A DNA stretch of 64,000 nucleotides. Source: Thermothielavioides terrestris NRRL 8126 (Eukaryota > Ascomycota > Sordariomycetes > Sordariales > Chaetomiaceae). Positions within the stretch are counted from its first letter, which is position 1, and each line of letters opens with the position of its first letter. The DNA lies in assembly GCF_000226115.1 (NCBI RefSeq), contig NC_016461.1, forward strand, positions 2,108,001 through 2,172,000, written 5' to 3'. Below the pieces are notes generated by a model. That model searched no databases and was not told the DNA's origin. It was given only the letters and a program-made list of their open reading frames with translations. A program made the translations under genes and the position numbers. Positions 19,403 to 31,379 of this stretch are shown piece by piece.

Positions 19403-20684
19403 TCATGCCGTCCCTGATCCGCCGCCCTCCGCCGGCGCCACACCACGCCCGCCTCTCAGCGGCAACACAGTCATCTGCCTGTCGAGCAGAAGCGACACGC
19501 CGGACCCGGCAAAGGCCACGAACAGCTCGCCGGGCACCGCCCCCTCGCCCACCATCTCCAGCTCCACCTCCCGCAGCGCGTGGCCCTTGTCCGCTCTCGC
19601 CTCCGCCGCCAGCCGCGCGAGCGATGCCTCCAGCGCCGGGCCGCTTGCGCTGCTGCTGCTGAAGTCGCACCCGGTGATCGTCAGCCGCACCAGGCTTGCC
19701 GGGAGCAGCTTGCGCAACGGCGTAGGCGGCGGCGGCGGCGGTGGTGGTGGTTGCGGTGTTGTTGTTGGCGGTGGTGGTGTTGTTGCCCCCGCTCGCTCGC
19801 TGTGATGGTTGCGGCGGTGCTGCTGCTCCGTCGGGAAGATGTGCTCGCGGTGAACCCGGAGGGTCTCGAGCTTCTGGAAGGCGCCCCAGTCAAATGCGGC
19901 GAGGTGGTGGTGGTGGAAGTCGAGGTGGGTGAGCGTGGAGAACAACCGGCGAAAGGCGCGGGCGAGGACCGCGGCGCTGTCGAGCGCCAGGTACTCGTCT
20001 GCGAAGGCCTTGGTGGTGGGACTGGTGAAGTGCAGGGTGAGCTCCTCGAGCTTCCGGGGCAGGGCCAGCGCCGGCGCGAGCGTGCGAACGTCGACGCCCG
20101 AGACGCGGAGCGTCTTCAGCCGGGGAGGCAGCAGGCCCAGCGGAAACTGCAGCGGCTGGCTCGTGTCTACCAGGCTGGTCGGGATGTGCTCGATCGTGAG
20201 GCACTCGAGGTCCCGGAGCGTGAAGACGTTGCGGTGTATCCCCAGTCCCGTGTCGTCTTGCACCTCGCCGTAAAACCGGAGGGTGCCTGTGCAGAGGGGG
20301 GGAAAGACAAGAGGGAGACCGAAGTTAGCGACCGGGCGGCTGTACGCTGCTACTTGCTACTACGGCCAGCTTACACGTGTGCAGTGCCATCAGCCGGTGG
20401 GCTCCGACAGGCAGTTGCGAGAACTCGGGCCAGTGCCACTAGCCTGACAGCAGCTCCAGACGCAGCGACAGCGAGGCCCAGGGCAGCCAGTCGAGGAGGC
20501 TGTCGCCGCCGAGGCGGGCGTGGCGATGGCCTGCGTCGACCTGGACGTGCCACCGGCGGGCAAACTGGGCACGTATCAAGCCGCCGGTGCGCTGAAGCCG
20601 CACGATCACCCGGGTGTGGAAATCGCGGAGCTCCTCGGTGCTGCTGATTCTGATGCTATGCTCGGGGGCCCACGCATGTGCCAT
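19403..20684 (-). CDS. Unrecognised leucine-rich protein; 5' frame interrupted by TAG
   Basis: I do not recognise a named family. The main exon (20286-19403) encodes LRR-like sequence (LRDLECLTIEHIP, RLKTLRVSGVDVRTL, KLETLRVHREHIFP, SLVRLTITGCDF) with a Pro run. It is joined to an upstream exon ending at 20375 by a good intron (GTAAGC, branch GCTAAC, CACAG). Upstream, a frame from the ATG at 20684 looks genuinely coding (LLDWLPWASLSLRLELLSG) but meets TAG at 20441-20439. The same frame then continues as WHWPEFSQLPVGAHRLMALHT into the junction. Three readings: a nonsense-mutated gene; an ATG at 20390 giving a 299-aa protein; or a 102-nt in-frame intron from a GTCGAC donor to the GGCTAG acceptor, which would remove the stop. 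The extent given covers all three. Confidence 0.6.
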
Positions 20685-22732
20685 TCTGGTGCGACAACGA
20701 TGGATGGGTTTTGGTGAATGGTGCTTGATGTTGGGCTTTCGAGGTAATGTATGCCAGGTAGAGGTACTGGAATTCGAGGAGGGCTAGGTTGCGCTGCGTA
20801 CAGTCAAGTAGGTGGAATGTATGCCTAGGTAGGTGATTCGTGGTGTTCTGTATTTAGGTGTGTGTGTTTGTTCGGGCACGCAACAGACTTTCCAACAGCA
20901 TCCCCAGATCAGCTCCATGGATGCTTTGACAGGTAACGGTGCCATACAGGGCCACTGCTCAAGGCATCTTCTGGGCTTTGGCAGCAGCGCTTCCCATCGC
21001 TCTTTGCTCCAACGATGGTATGTGCGATGGACATGAATTCACGTTATGGGGAAGCCACAACGCAAGGCCCGCCTCGTCACAGCACACATGCTAGGGGTGC
21101 CATCGCATTGCAGCATTGATGTCCAGATCGGACTCCCGGCCTTGCCCCGTAGCCCAGCGTCACGGGCAGTGAACCCGGTAGGCCTTTCGGAGTACATCCA
21201 TCTCGTCGTCCATATGTTCCGCAAGTGTGCGGTTGACAAGCCGCGGTATCATCGAACCGAAGCATGCCCCGCGGGAAGGAGGAGCAGCTGGGATCCTCGC
21301 TCGCCACTTCCCGGTGCCGGCAGGCCGACTTGGCACCGAGCCTCCGCTTCCGATCCAGCATCCCGGGTCCCGCCTGTCCAACCCGGCACACATGCCTCGC
21401 TGCCGGGAGGTCCGTTTGTCTCTCTCCGTTGGCTGCCTCAGAAGCAATGGAATGGTGTGGGGAAAGTACAGCAAGGTACTACCTAGGGTACGACTGGTCG
21501 GGATACGGACATAGTGTGCGTGCCTTCCGGCGAGTCACCGAGTGCTGTTACTTCGTCCTTGCAGCCAGGATAACCCCGGGAAGCTCCGCGCTTGTCTCTG
21601 TCCTCGACGCCAGATTATCGCACGGGATTGCGGGCCCCGCGTCGCTCATGTCCCTCTCATCAGAACATCAAACATTCCAACAACCAATCCTGCATGTCTT
21701 CGGGCCCAGGAGTGGAAGGCTCCAAAAGTGAAGATCGCCACCGGCCAGCCTTGACCCCCTCTTTTCAGGGTCCAGCGGGGCGCACTGCGCAGAACCGCGA
21801 TCCCGATGGAGGGGATGGCCCTGGATTTTGAAAGGCCAAGAGGCAAAAAAGCTCGGACACCAAAGGGGAGCACGGAAACATGGCGCCCCATTTCCGGTAA
21901 CGACAACAGGGTTGAGCGTTGTTCTGGAGCCGCAAAACACGAGCAAAAGCGGAGCTGTGGCAGCCGCGTCGAGGCCGACCAGCCGTTTTGGACCCGCACT
22001 CGTCTGGAGATGGCTTCTTGGCATGCTCTCAGGTGACCGCGGCAAGCGGTTTCACATGGTCAAGGTGAAGAAATCCAGGATGCGACCCTGTCTGGCTGGC
22101 CTGGCAAAAAGCTGTCGCCATTCGGTAAAGCCATTGGTACACTATAACTAAGTTACACGCAGTATAAGAGTACCTTAGGATTTTCCATGCTGAATTTAGA
22201 CCACGGTACATTACAAATAGTGTACGGAATACTCCGAACACCATTCGGGCCCCCAGTGACGTAGGTGGCTTCGAGCCCGTTCATCACCTTTGCTGCTGCT
22301 GTGGCGGCCACGCCGTCTCGGTCCCGAAAAGAAAAGAAGAAAGAGCTGAGAAGATCAAAGAAACGACGGGTTCGGCACGTTTTCGACGGCCTTTTCCCAC
22401 GGCCTATTGTGTAACCGTATGTCCGGAATACCTACACTAGTGGACAACAAAAGGCAGCCGTTGCAAAAGATGGGGAAGTACCTAGGAAGCCAATCAGAAA
22501 GCCTGGCAAAATAGAATAGGAATCAGATTCGCACCGTGCAGTGGGGCGCCCCGTCCAATCTACTGCGGTAAGTGTACTCCATTGTGCGGCTGGCAGCCGA
22601 TGAGCCGGTTTGGAGGGTTTGGGAGGGAGACCCGAGATACACAGTACACAGTAACGCAGTAGTCAAGTGGGATGCGAGACCTGGGAGTTTTTTTTTCCCT
22701 TTTGCTGATTTCCTCATTCGGGAAGAGTAGTG
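20685..22732. other. Gene-poor region
   Basis: About 2 kb with no frame that has both a plausible start and domain-like sequence on either strand. Open frames at 21264-21731 (+) and 21646-21999 (-) overlap antisense and look random. The stretch from 22130 onward is richer in A/T with many GTAC/TGTAC words. Confidence 0.45.
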
Positions 22733-23281
22733 TACAGTGCCCCCCTGGTTTGTTTGTTAGTCTGGTACTTACGGTGGGCCACAACAAGGGTTTGAAAGCC
22801 AATCAACAATGGATTACAAAAACTGTACAGTACTTAATCTTCCATAGAAAAACAGAAGCGAAACAGGTCACTCTCAGTACCCCGAGTACCCCCTCTGATT
22901 CTCGATCACCTGCGCCAGCCGCCTTGGCATGGAATGAACCAACCGCAACAGATACAGGTAGTCAGAGGGCACTGCATTCCACGTCTGCAAAATAGCTTCC
23001 TTCAATGCCTCGCCGGTTGGCCAGGTAGGATAGTTGCGTTTGATCCACCGCATCATCCAAATGGCTGATCTTGCTGATTTGGCTGATTTGGCTGCCCTAG
23101 CCGATTTTGAAAGATTTGATGGTTTTGATGGTGATGCTTTTTTTGATGGTTTGGGGGAATGCAATGCCAGAGCCAGGAACTGAACAGGTGGGTAAAAAGG
23201 CCGATTTTTGGTTGGCTGTAGGGCCCTGTCAGAAAGTGGGGCGAAGAACCAAACTAACAAACAAACCAGGGTTGTACTGTA
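22733..23281 (-). mobile_element. Deleted Tc1/mariner-type transposon
   Basis: Inverted termini begin CAGTGCCCCCCTGG at 22735 and, on the other strand, CAGTACAACCCTGG at 23279. They share TTTGTTTGTTAGT and match at roughly 31 of the first 36 positions. Each end is flanked by TA (22733-22734 and 23280-23281), the classic target duplication. The 545-bp body contains only the C-terminal end of a DDE transposase, so the N-terminal and catalytic portions have been lost. The several TIR mismatches suggest an old insertion. Confidence 0.85.
22874..23059 (-). pseudogene. Transposase C-terminal remnant (Tc1/mariner DDE family)
   Basis: About 61 codons ending at a stop at 22874. They read WIKRNYPTWPTGEALKEAI, then TWNAVPSDYLYLL, then LVHSMPRRLAQVIENQRGY. 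This is the pattern after the last catalytic acid in fungal Tc1-like transposases (aromatic/basic segment, W..IP, SMPRR..AVI...G). The preceding Ser/Lys/Pro-rich frame is simple repeat (GATTTGGCT-like units on the plus strand), so no catalytic domain remains. Confidence 0.8.
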
Positions 23282-24784
23282 CAGACGACTGCGAATTGTT
23301 TGTCTATTCCGTTCACGATTGGATGGACAGCGCCGTGTGTGGGGAAGCAGATTGCCAATCGGTTTTCGCCCCGCTTTTGGATTGCTCCCTGGCCGGCGAA
23401 AGGACATCGCGGCGACCCTGATGCTCAGGATTGAACGGAGGAGACCGTGCTATCTGGAATGGGTTGTGTCCTCGTGATACACTCGAAACTCAGAGGCAAA
23501 TACACTGCAGAGCTCCCGCAGCGCGTTGCCGCGCTTCCAAAGCATGATGGGAGGGAATCAATGGGTCTAACTACCTGAACTTCCCCGCCTCTGCAGGTTG
23601 CCTTGATGCCGATAAAATGACTTACACAGTAATACTGTGTAGTTGCAGGTCGGTTGCACAGCTGTTTATCGCCCCAACACAGCTGCGAAGCGTGATTGAT
23701 ATGAGCGTTTTCGCCTGATCCGGTTTGCTGCATGCCTTGCTCTGCCTCTCTGCCTTGCTGCCTGTCGCCTCCATCAAGAACGTCAGGCGCTACGGTAGCT
23801 ATTGTGTGACCTGTACGGAATAAACATTTTCAGTACCTACAACGTTTACTCCTCACCTTCATGTTGGTCTGTGTAGGAGTTAGTTGCACAATTGCAGTCA
23901 GCGGCGCCCGGGTTTCCAGATACCCGCTCACAGCGCACAAATAAAGGGAGAGCGAATCGGCGATGGACCGCTGATCACTCCCCGAGTTGGCGCCTCAACT
24001 TGTGCAACTACACTACCTAGCTCGTTAGCATGGGAGCCTGCCCTCCGCTAGCACTTCCATCTCCATTCCCGTTAGGTAGTTACCTGGTACACTATTCTCC
24101 TGTCTCCCTGCAACCACCACCTTTCCAGCAAACGCTCAAAGCGGATTGTGCTTTGCTACCCCCGACGCGGTCCCAGTCGACTCTCCTTTTTTTGTGCCAC
24201 CCTAACCCGCCTCCGTCTTTCACCTGGCCCTTTATAGACCTCGGGCAGCGCGACGAGGGGCCCGAATAAAGCTCCGCTGCGAGCGCGTCCCCGCTTCGTC
24301 CAGCGTTAACGTAGTCAGGAAGTTAGTGAGAGCCCCAGCGGTGGACACGCTGCGGGCTGTTTGGCCATTTTGCTGGGCTTTTCGTTCGGCGGCTTTTGTT
24401 GCATCCAGCGCCCGCCAAGCACCCAAACCCGCCCAGCCGGCCCGCTCGGCGCCTCCCACACACCAACACCATCAGATCGCTACTGTGGAGAGTTGCCCAC
24501 TAACTGGGGCATCTCGCATTTCGCAACCTTCGGCCGCCCCCTCCCGCTTCCACCTTAACAGGGTTGGTCAACTTCCTCCCATCAAGCAGGCTCGGAGTTC
24601 CATTGCGCGATATAGAACTCCCGTATGAAGGAAGACTCGTTTTCCGACCGAAAGCCGAAACTAGTCGTCACCCCCCCGACGGGGCTGCGAACCGGTTTCC
24701 GTTCCGCTTGACTTCTCGCCATAGCAGCGCTGTTTCCGGGTCGCTTCCCCGCTGCGGCGTTCACGCCGTCCTCCCGCCGCAACC
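23282..24784. other. Promoter and leader region of the NIK-1 type kinase gene
   Basis: 1.5 kb without a supported gene. From about 24030 on it is C/T-rich, as expected for a long 5' UTR. Short open frames there could act as upstream ORFs but cannot be judged without transcript data. Confidence 0.5.
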
Positions 24785-27273
24785 ATGAGCGGCGACTCCT
24801 CGCTGGCAGTCATCACTGCTGTCCTCAAAGCCCTCGCTACCGACCCGACGACCCCTCCAGCTTCCTCTAAACCGTACCCGAGCGTTAAGCTGCCGGGCCC
24901 CGAGTCCCCCGACAAGACAGAACTCGAGCGGGAGCTTGCGGCGCTTGTGCTCAGGGTGCAACAGCTCGAGGCGAGGGCGAATGCCGCTTCACCAGACCAT
25001 CTCCCGGACACGCCGAATGAGACTGCCGGCTCCCTCCTCGCAGACGGCAAAAATAGGCCGCGGCCAAGGTACCCGCCCAGCCTCCCGCGCAATGGAGATA
25101 TCGACGAGGCGCTCGAAGACCTCCGGGAGCATGTCGACGACCAGTCAAAGCTGCTCGACAGCCAGCGCCAGGAGCTCGCCGGCGTGAACGCGCAGTTGCT
25201 CCAGCAGAAGCAGCTGCAGGAGAAGGCTCTCGCCATGATCGAGCAGGAGCGCGTGGCGACGTTGGAGCGCGAGCTATGGAAGCACCAGAAGGCGAACGAG
25301 GCCTTCCAGAAGGCGTTGCGTGAAATTGGCGAGATCGTCACGGCCGTCGCCCGCGGAGACCTTTCCAAGAAGGTCCGGATGAATAGTGTGGAGATGGACC
25401 CTGAAATCACGACGTTCAAGCGGACCATCAACACCATGATGGACCAGCTGCAGGTCTTCTCCAGCGAAGTGTCCCGTGTCGCCCGCGAAGTCGGAACCGA
25501 GGGCATCCTTGGCGGCCAGGCCCAGATCGAAGGCGTCGACGGCACCTGGAAGGAGCTGACTGATAACGGTGCGTCCCCCGCATGGCTGCCCTGTGTCGCA
25601 ATCCTGCTCTCTCTTTCGCTGTGCTAACTTGCACTGCAGTGAACGTCATGGCACAGAACCTTACGGATCAAGGTATGTTGAGTCCTGCTATTTTCGCCCA
25701 TTCTTGCGAGGTTTGTTTCGCTAACGCTTGCCCCGTAGTGCGCGAGATCGCGTCCGTGACGACGGCCGTGGCGCACGGCGATCTGACCAAGAAGATTGAG
25801 CGCCCCGCCAAGGGCGAGATCCTCCAGCTCCAGCAGACCATCAATACAATGGTGGATCAGCTGCGGACATTTGCCTCCGAAGTCACGCGCGTGGCCAGAG
25901 ACGTCGGAACCGAGGGCATACTGGGCGGCCAGGCCGACGTCGAGGGAGTGCAGGGCATGTGGAACGAGCTGACCGTCAACGTCAACGCCATGGCCAACAA
26001 CCTCACCACCCAGGTGCGGGACATCATCAAGGTCACCACGGCCGTCGCCAAGGGCGACCTCACCCAGAAGGTGCAGGCCGAGTGCAGAGGCGAGATCTTC
26101 GAGCTCAAGAAGACCATCAACTCCATGGTGGACCAGCTTCAGCAGTTCGCGCGTGAAGTCACCAAGATTGCCAGGGAAGTCGGCACCGAAGGAAGACTGG
26201 GTGGCCAAGCCACGGTGCACGATGTCCAGGGCACCTGGCGGGACCTCACCGAGAATGTCAACGGTATGGCCATGAACCTGACGACCCAAGTGCGCGAGAT
26301 CGCCAAGGTCACTACGGCCGTGGCGAAGGGCGACCTCACCAAGAAGATCGGGGTCGAGGTGCAGGGCGAGATTCTGGACCTCAAGAACACCATCAATACC
26401 ATGGTGGACCGGCTGGGAACATTCGCCTTTGAGGTCAGCAAGGTCGCCCGGGAAGTCGGCACGGACGGTACTCTGGGCGGTCAAGCGCAGGTCGACAATG
26501 TCGAGGGCAAGTGGAAGGACCTCACCGAGAACGTGAACACCATGGCGAGGAACCTCACGTCGCAGGTGCGCGGCATCTCGACCGTCACGCAGGCTATCGC
26601 CAACGGCGACATGAGCCGCAAGATCGACGTCGAGGCCAAGGGCGAGATACTCATTCTAAAGGAGACCATCAACAACATGGTTGACCGGCTGTCCATCTTC
26701 TGCAACGAGGTGCAAAGAGTGGCCAAGGACGTCGGCGTCGACGGCATCATGGGAGGCCAGGCAGATGTTGCCGGCCTGAAGGGCAGGTGGAAGGAGATCA
26801 CCACCGATGTCAACACCATGGCGAACAACCTTGTAAGTTTCTCGAGGCCGTATCGCTCGGGTGAGGCCGACTTTGACTGACTGGGCTTTTCTTTTCTTTT
26901 TTTTTTTTTTTTTCGCAGACCGCCCAAGTACGAGCATTCGGTGACATCACAAACGCGGCGACAGATGGCGATTTCACCAAGCTCGTCGAGGTCGAGGCCT
27001 CCGGCGAGATGGACGAGCTGAAAAAGAAGATCAACCAGATGGTGTACAACCTCAGGGACAGCATCCAAAGGAACACGCAGGCTAGAGAAGCGGCCGAGCT
27101 GGCCAACAAGACGAAGTCGGAATTCCTCGCCAACATGTCGCACGAGATTCGGACACCCATGAACGGCATCATTGGCATGACACAGCTCACACTCGACACC
27201 GACCTGACGCAGTATCAAAGGGAGATGCTCAACATTGTCAATTCGCTAGCCAACAGCCTGCTGACCATCATTG

Positions 27274-27305
<32 letters not shown>

Positions 27306-29010
27306 AGGAGGATGGTCATTGAGGAGATACCCTACACGCTTCGCGGGACCGTCTTCAACGCACTCAAGACCTTGGCCGTCAAGGCTAACGAGAAGTTCCT
27401 GGATCTCACATACCGCGTCGACAGCTCCGTCCCGGACTACGTCGTGGGTGACTCGTTCAGGCTGCGCCAGATCATCCTGAACCTGGTCGGCAATGCCATC
27501 AAGTTTACCGAACACGGCGAGGTTAGCCTCACCATTCGAAAAGCGTCCCAAGTGCAGTGTGTCGAGGGCGAGTACGCCATCGAATTCATTGTGGCGGACA
27601 CGGGCATTGGCATTCCGGCAGACAAGCTCGACTTGATCTTCGACACCTTCCAGCAGGCCGACGGCTCCATGACGCGCAAGTTCGGCGGCACGGGCCTGGG
27701 CCTGTCCATCTCCAAGAGGCTCGTCAATCTGATGGGAGGCGACGTCTGGGTCAAGAGCGAGTACGGCAAGGGCAGCAAATTCTTTTTCACCTGCGTTGTC
27801 CGCCTCGCCGACGGCGATATCTCGTTACTCTCGAAGCAGCTCAATCCCTACAAGGGTCATCAGGTGCTGTTCATCGACAAGGGCAGAACCGGCCACGGCG
27901 CCGAGATCGCCCAGATGCTCAGGGGCCTCTCCCTCGTCCCGATCGTCGTCGATTCCGAGAAGAGCCCCGCCCTGGAGAAGCCGCGGACATCAGGTGCGTC
28001 TCCATACGACGTTATCATCGTCGACTCGATCGAGGATGCCCGGAGATTGCGCTCGGTCGATGACTTCAAGTACCTCCCGATCGTCCTGCTAGCGCCCGTG
28101 GTCCATGTGTCACTCAAGTCATGCGTTGATCTGGGAATCACGTCGTACATGACCACACCGTGCAAGCTGATCGACCTCGGCAACGGGATGGTGCCGGCTC
28201 TGGAGAACAGAGCGACGCCTTCGCTAGCGGATAATACCCGCTCGTTCGAGATCCTGTTGGCCGAAGATAACACGGTTAACCAGCGGCTTGCCGTCAAGAT
28301 CCTGGAGAAGTACCACCACGTCGTCACCGTGGTAGGGAACGGCGAGGAGGCCGTCGAGGCGGTCAAGCGGAAGAAGTTCGACGTCATCCTGATGGACGTG
28401 CAGATGCCGATCATGGTGAGCTCCCCCATTCGAAGTCGCACTACCCGAGTCTCGGGTTACTGACACAACCGCGACATTCCAGGGCGGTTTCGAGGCCACG
28501 GGTAAGATCCGCGAGTACGAGCGCAGCCTGGGCACCCAGCGCACGCCCATCATCGCCCTGACGGCGCACGCCATGATGGGCGACCGGGAGAAGTGCATCC
28601 AGGCGCAGATGGACGAGTACCTGTCCAAGCCGCTGCAGCAGAACCACCTGATCCAGACGATCCTCAAGTGCGCCACGCTCGGCGGAGAGCTGCTCGAGAA
28701 GAACCGCGAGCGCGAGCTCGCCCGCGCTGCCGAGGCCGCCACCGGCGGCCGCCGCGACAACGGCACGTCGGCCATCACCTCCGCCGCCTCCGCCGCCGCC
28801 TCCGCCACCGCCGCCGCCAACGCCGCTACCCTCTCGGCCGCCTTCCAGGCGTCCGCCCCCCGCCCCGCCCTGGCCGCCCGCGCCACCACCGCCGCCGACA
28901 CCCAAGCCGGCGGGCTCGAGAGCCCCTCCATCGACACGGCCGACCAGGACGAGGACCCCTCGAACAGGACACATACCAGCCACTCCGAACCAAACACCCA
29001 CGCGTCGTAG
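24785..29010 (+). CDS. NIK1: Group III hybrid histidine kinase (NIK-1/OS-1)
   Basis: Cytosolic osmosensing hybrid kinase upstream of the HOG MAPK cascade, and the family tied to phenylpyrrole and dicarboximide fungicide response. Five exons 24785-25568, 25640-25672 (33 nt), 25739-26832, 26919-28415 and 28483-29010 give 3936 nt (1311 aa), near the usual ~1300. An N-terminal coiled coil (about 110-180) precedes tandem HAMP repeats from about 190 to 670. Each carries I..VT.AVA.GDL..K and E.L..TIN.MVD variants. His712 is in the H box ([15 protein letters not shown]). ATPase boxes are [16 protein letters not shown] and [13 protein letters not shown]. The receiver holds Asp1130 in VILMDVQMP, with KP in YLSKPL. 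The final exon splits the receiver right after MPIM. The tail is Ala-rich. Introns use GTGCGT, GTATGT, GTAAGT and GTGAGC donors; the third acceptor follows a long T run. Confidence 0.97.
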
Positions 29011-31379
29011 TTGACCGGGGGTGGGGAAGGTGCCTTGCTGCGCTTCGTGTTCTTAGTTGCTGCCGAGGGCTCATAGGACTTGAAGCGGCGGGCCGGCTGA
29101 CACGGAGCTTGGCCTCGCCGCGTTTTCTGCTTGAGCTTTGGGGCCGTTGCTGCGTCTCGCGTCGGGCCGTGGGCGTGGTTGTGCGTGGCAGGACTAAGGG
29201 CGGTTTGGTCTTCGGGTCTTTGGCTTGGCTTGGGGAAGCAGGCGGCCTGGGGGGAAGGGGCTGGGGGTCAACTGGGTTCCTGCTGAGTGAGCGGCTTACG
29301 TTACGCTGTCGTTTCCCCGCCCCAGCAGGCCCCTCCCTGCCTTGTGTTGCTGTCGTCATTAATCTCCTGTCTCATGTTTTCTGTGTGTTTGCGATGTGGG
29401 CTACTTTCTGGTTGTTTCTCATCTCTGCCTCATCTGTCTCGCTGTCTGGGTCGGGTTTGGTTCAGGAACCGTCGTTGCATGTGATACCTACCACCTACCT
29501 ACCCTACTACATACCCTACTACACCTGGTTTAGAAACGACTTGTCCTCCCTTGATATATATGTCTCCTTTTTTTTTTCCTTTTTTTTTCTTTTTCTTTTC
29601 TCCCTCTTCTCTCTTGTCTTTCGTCCTGGGGTCTTGCTTTCTCGCTGTTACGGAATCTCCGGCATCTCTTATACTCCTTGGCACAGACTAGCAGGCGGGC
29701 CATGCGTCGTTGTCGTTGTTGGTCATCGCGGAAACAGCACGCTCTGGCACTAGCACAAGCAGAAGCACTGGATCTTCCTTTGGAATATCTTGTCCAGATC
29801 TGTTGTTTAGTTTTTGGGTGGGCCTGGGGAGGGGGGAAGGGCGGTCAGCTCGGTCGGTCGGTCAGTACATTGCAAAATGCTTGTTTTGGATCCGATTTGT
29901 TTCTTTTTGTTCAGCGGCCAAGCAAGCAAATGTCAAGTCGGTGTTGCCAGCGAGTGAGCGAGTGAGCAAGCACAGCTGAGCAAGTAAAGCAAAGCGAAGC
30001 AATGCAAAGTAGAGTTGATAGGAGATCCTCTTCCGCTATACTCGGAGCTTTGTGCTTTGTTACCCAGTCTTCTCCTGTTGTTGAAGCGACATGGGCCTGC
30101 CACTTCTTGTTTACAACTACAGCGCGACATCAGACGTGGACGACATGGAGAGAAGGGATTGGGGTTGGAGGGATTAAGCTTCCTGCCCTGCCTACCCCTT
30201 GAAGTCGCCTAGCTTGAATCAACTGGTCTAACGTAGATAGATGTGCTCCTGTAGTCTGTAATAAGACAGCAATGCTCGCTTCGTCGATAGGAGGGAGGGA
30301 GAACAAACAGGCCGAGGATGATGATGGGCTCGTTTTGGAGGAGTGTACCACCTGGACGATGAGATGAGATGCGGTGAGAGGTGATGGAGTCCCGTTCCCA
30401 ATATTACGCTACGTAGGGTTCGGTTGCATATCTCCCTTTCCTCCCCTTCCCCCTCCGCTCTCTCTCCATCTGCCTCCGTTCTTCGTGTAGGTGTACAGAC
30501 TGAACCCGGGTTGATCCATCCGTGCGTGCTCACTCGACCTCGGCATCCGATCGTTCTGTGGAGCCCCTTCCCAACCCCGGAATGAAAACCGACCATGAAT
30601 TCATGGGATTGCAATTTGGTTTGCATGCTAGAAGTCTCGTCATTCAGTCAGCCAGTCAGCCACCGAGTGATCTCCATGAGACGAAGGGGACGGGGGAAAC
30701 GGGGATGGGGGGAGTTGACACAGCTTCCGCGGCCCTTTACGAACTATCACTCCGCAAACATTCTTCAAACCTCGTCTTGAAGCCCGCATGTGACGGTTAC
30801 GCTAATGCCATCGTCTAGACTTGAACCCATGCAGGCGCTCTGAAGGAGCTTGAACCGAAAGGCATGCAGCTTACCTGAGCAGGCATCATTTCATTGCTCC
30901 AAATATACACATATCTGGGGTTACATGAGATGCTTTTGCACCTTGCCTTTGCTCTGTCTGGATGTTCCGACGTCTCGTACAAGGAAAAAGAATCCTCATG
31001 ATCGACATCACCACATGCAGTCACCACCTTAACCCCCGTACCTCTTCAGCCGTAACTCTTGGGCCGAGATAACCAGGCTTGCCACTTCTGCTAGCCATGA
31101 TGGCTTATGGCTTCGCTTTCGATTCATGCATAAAGAGAGGGAGCAAATGCCTCCACCACGATACTGCGCGCATTGCTCCGAAGAACTCCACTTAAGCGAA
31201 GGGGTATCCGTTGACGTTTGAGAAATATATCGCATAGAACAGTGCATCTGGTAAGACAAACAATCATGAATGGTTGGAGGGGTTCTGTAGGCTGTAGCAG
31301 TGGTGGTAGGGTGGTAAAGGATGCGCCCTCGAAGGGGGGCGAACCATCCGGATATATGGGGCTTCCCGAGGGCGCTTGG
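29011..31379. other. Long tail-to-tail intergenic region
   Basis: 2.37 kb between the kinase stop codon and the stop codon of the minus-strand SAM/HMG gene. T-rich runs occur near 29565-29610. No tRNA, no transposon termini and no frame with recognisable protein sequence were found. It likely holds two long 3' UTRs. Confidence 0.45.
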
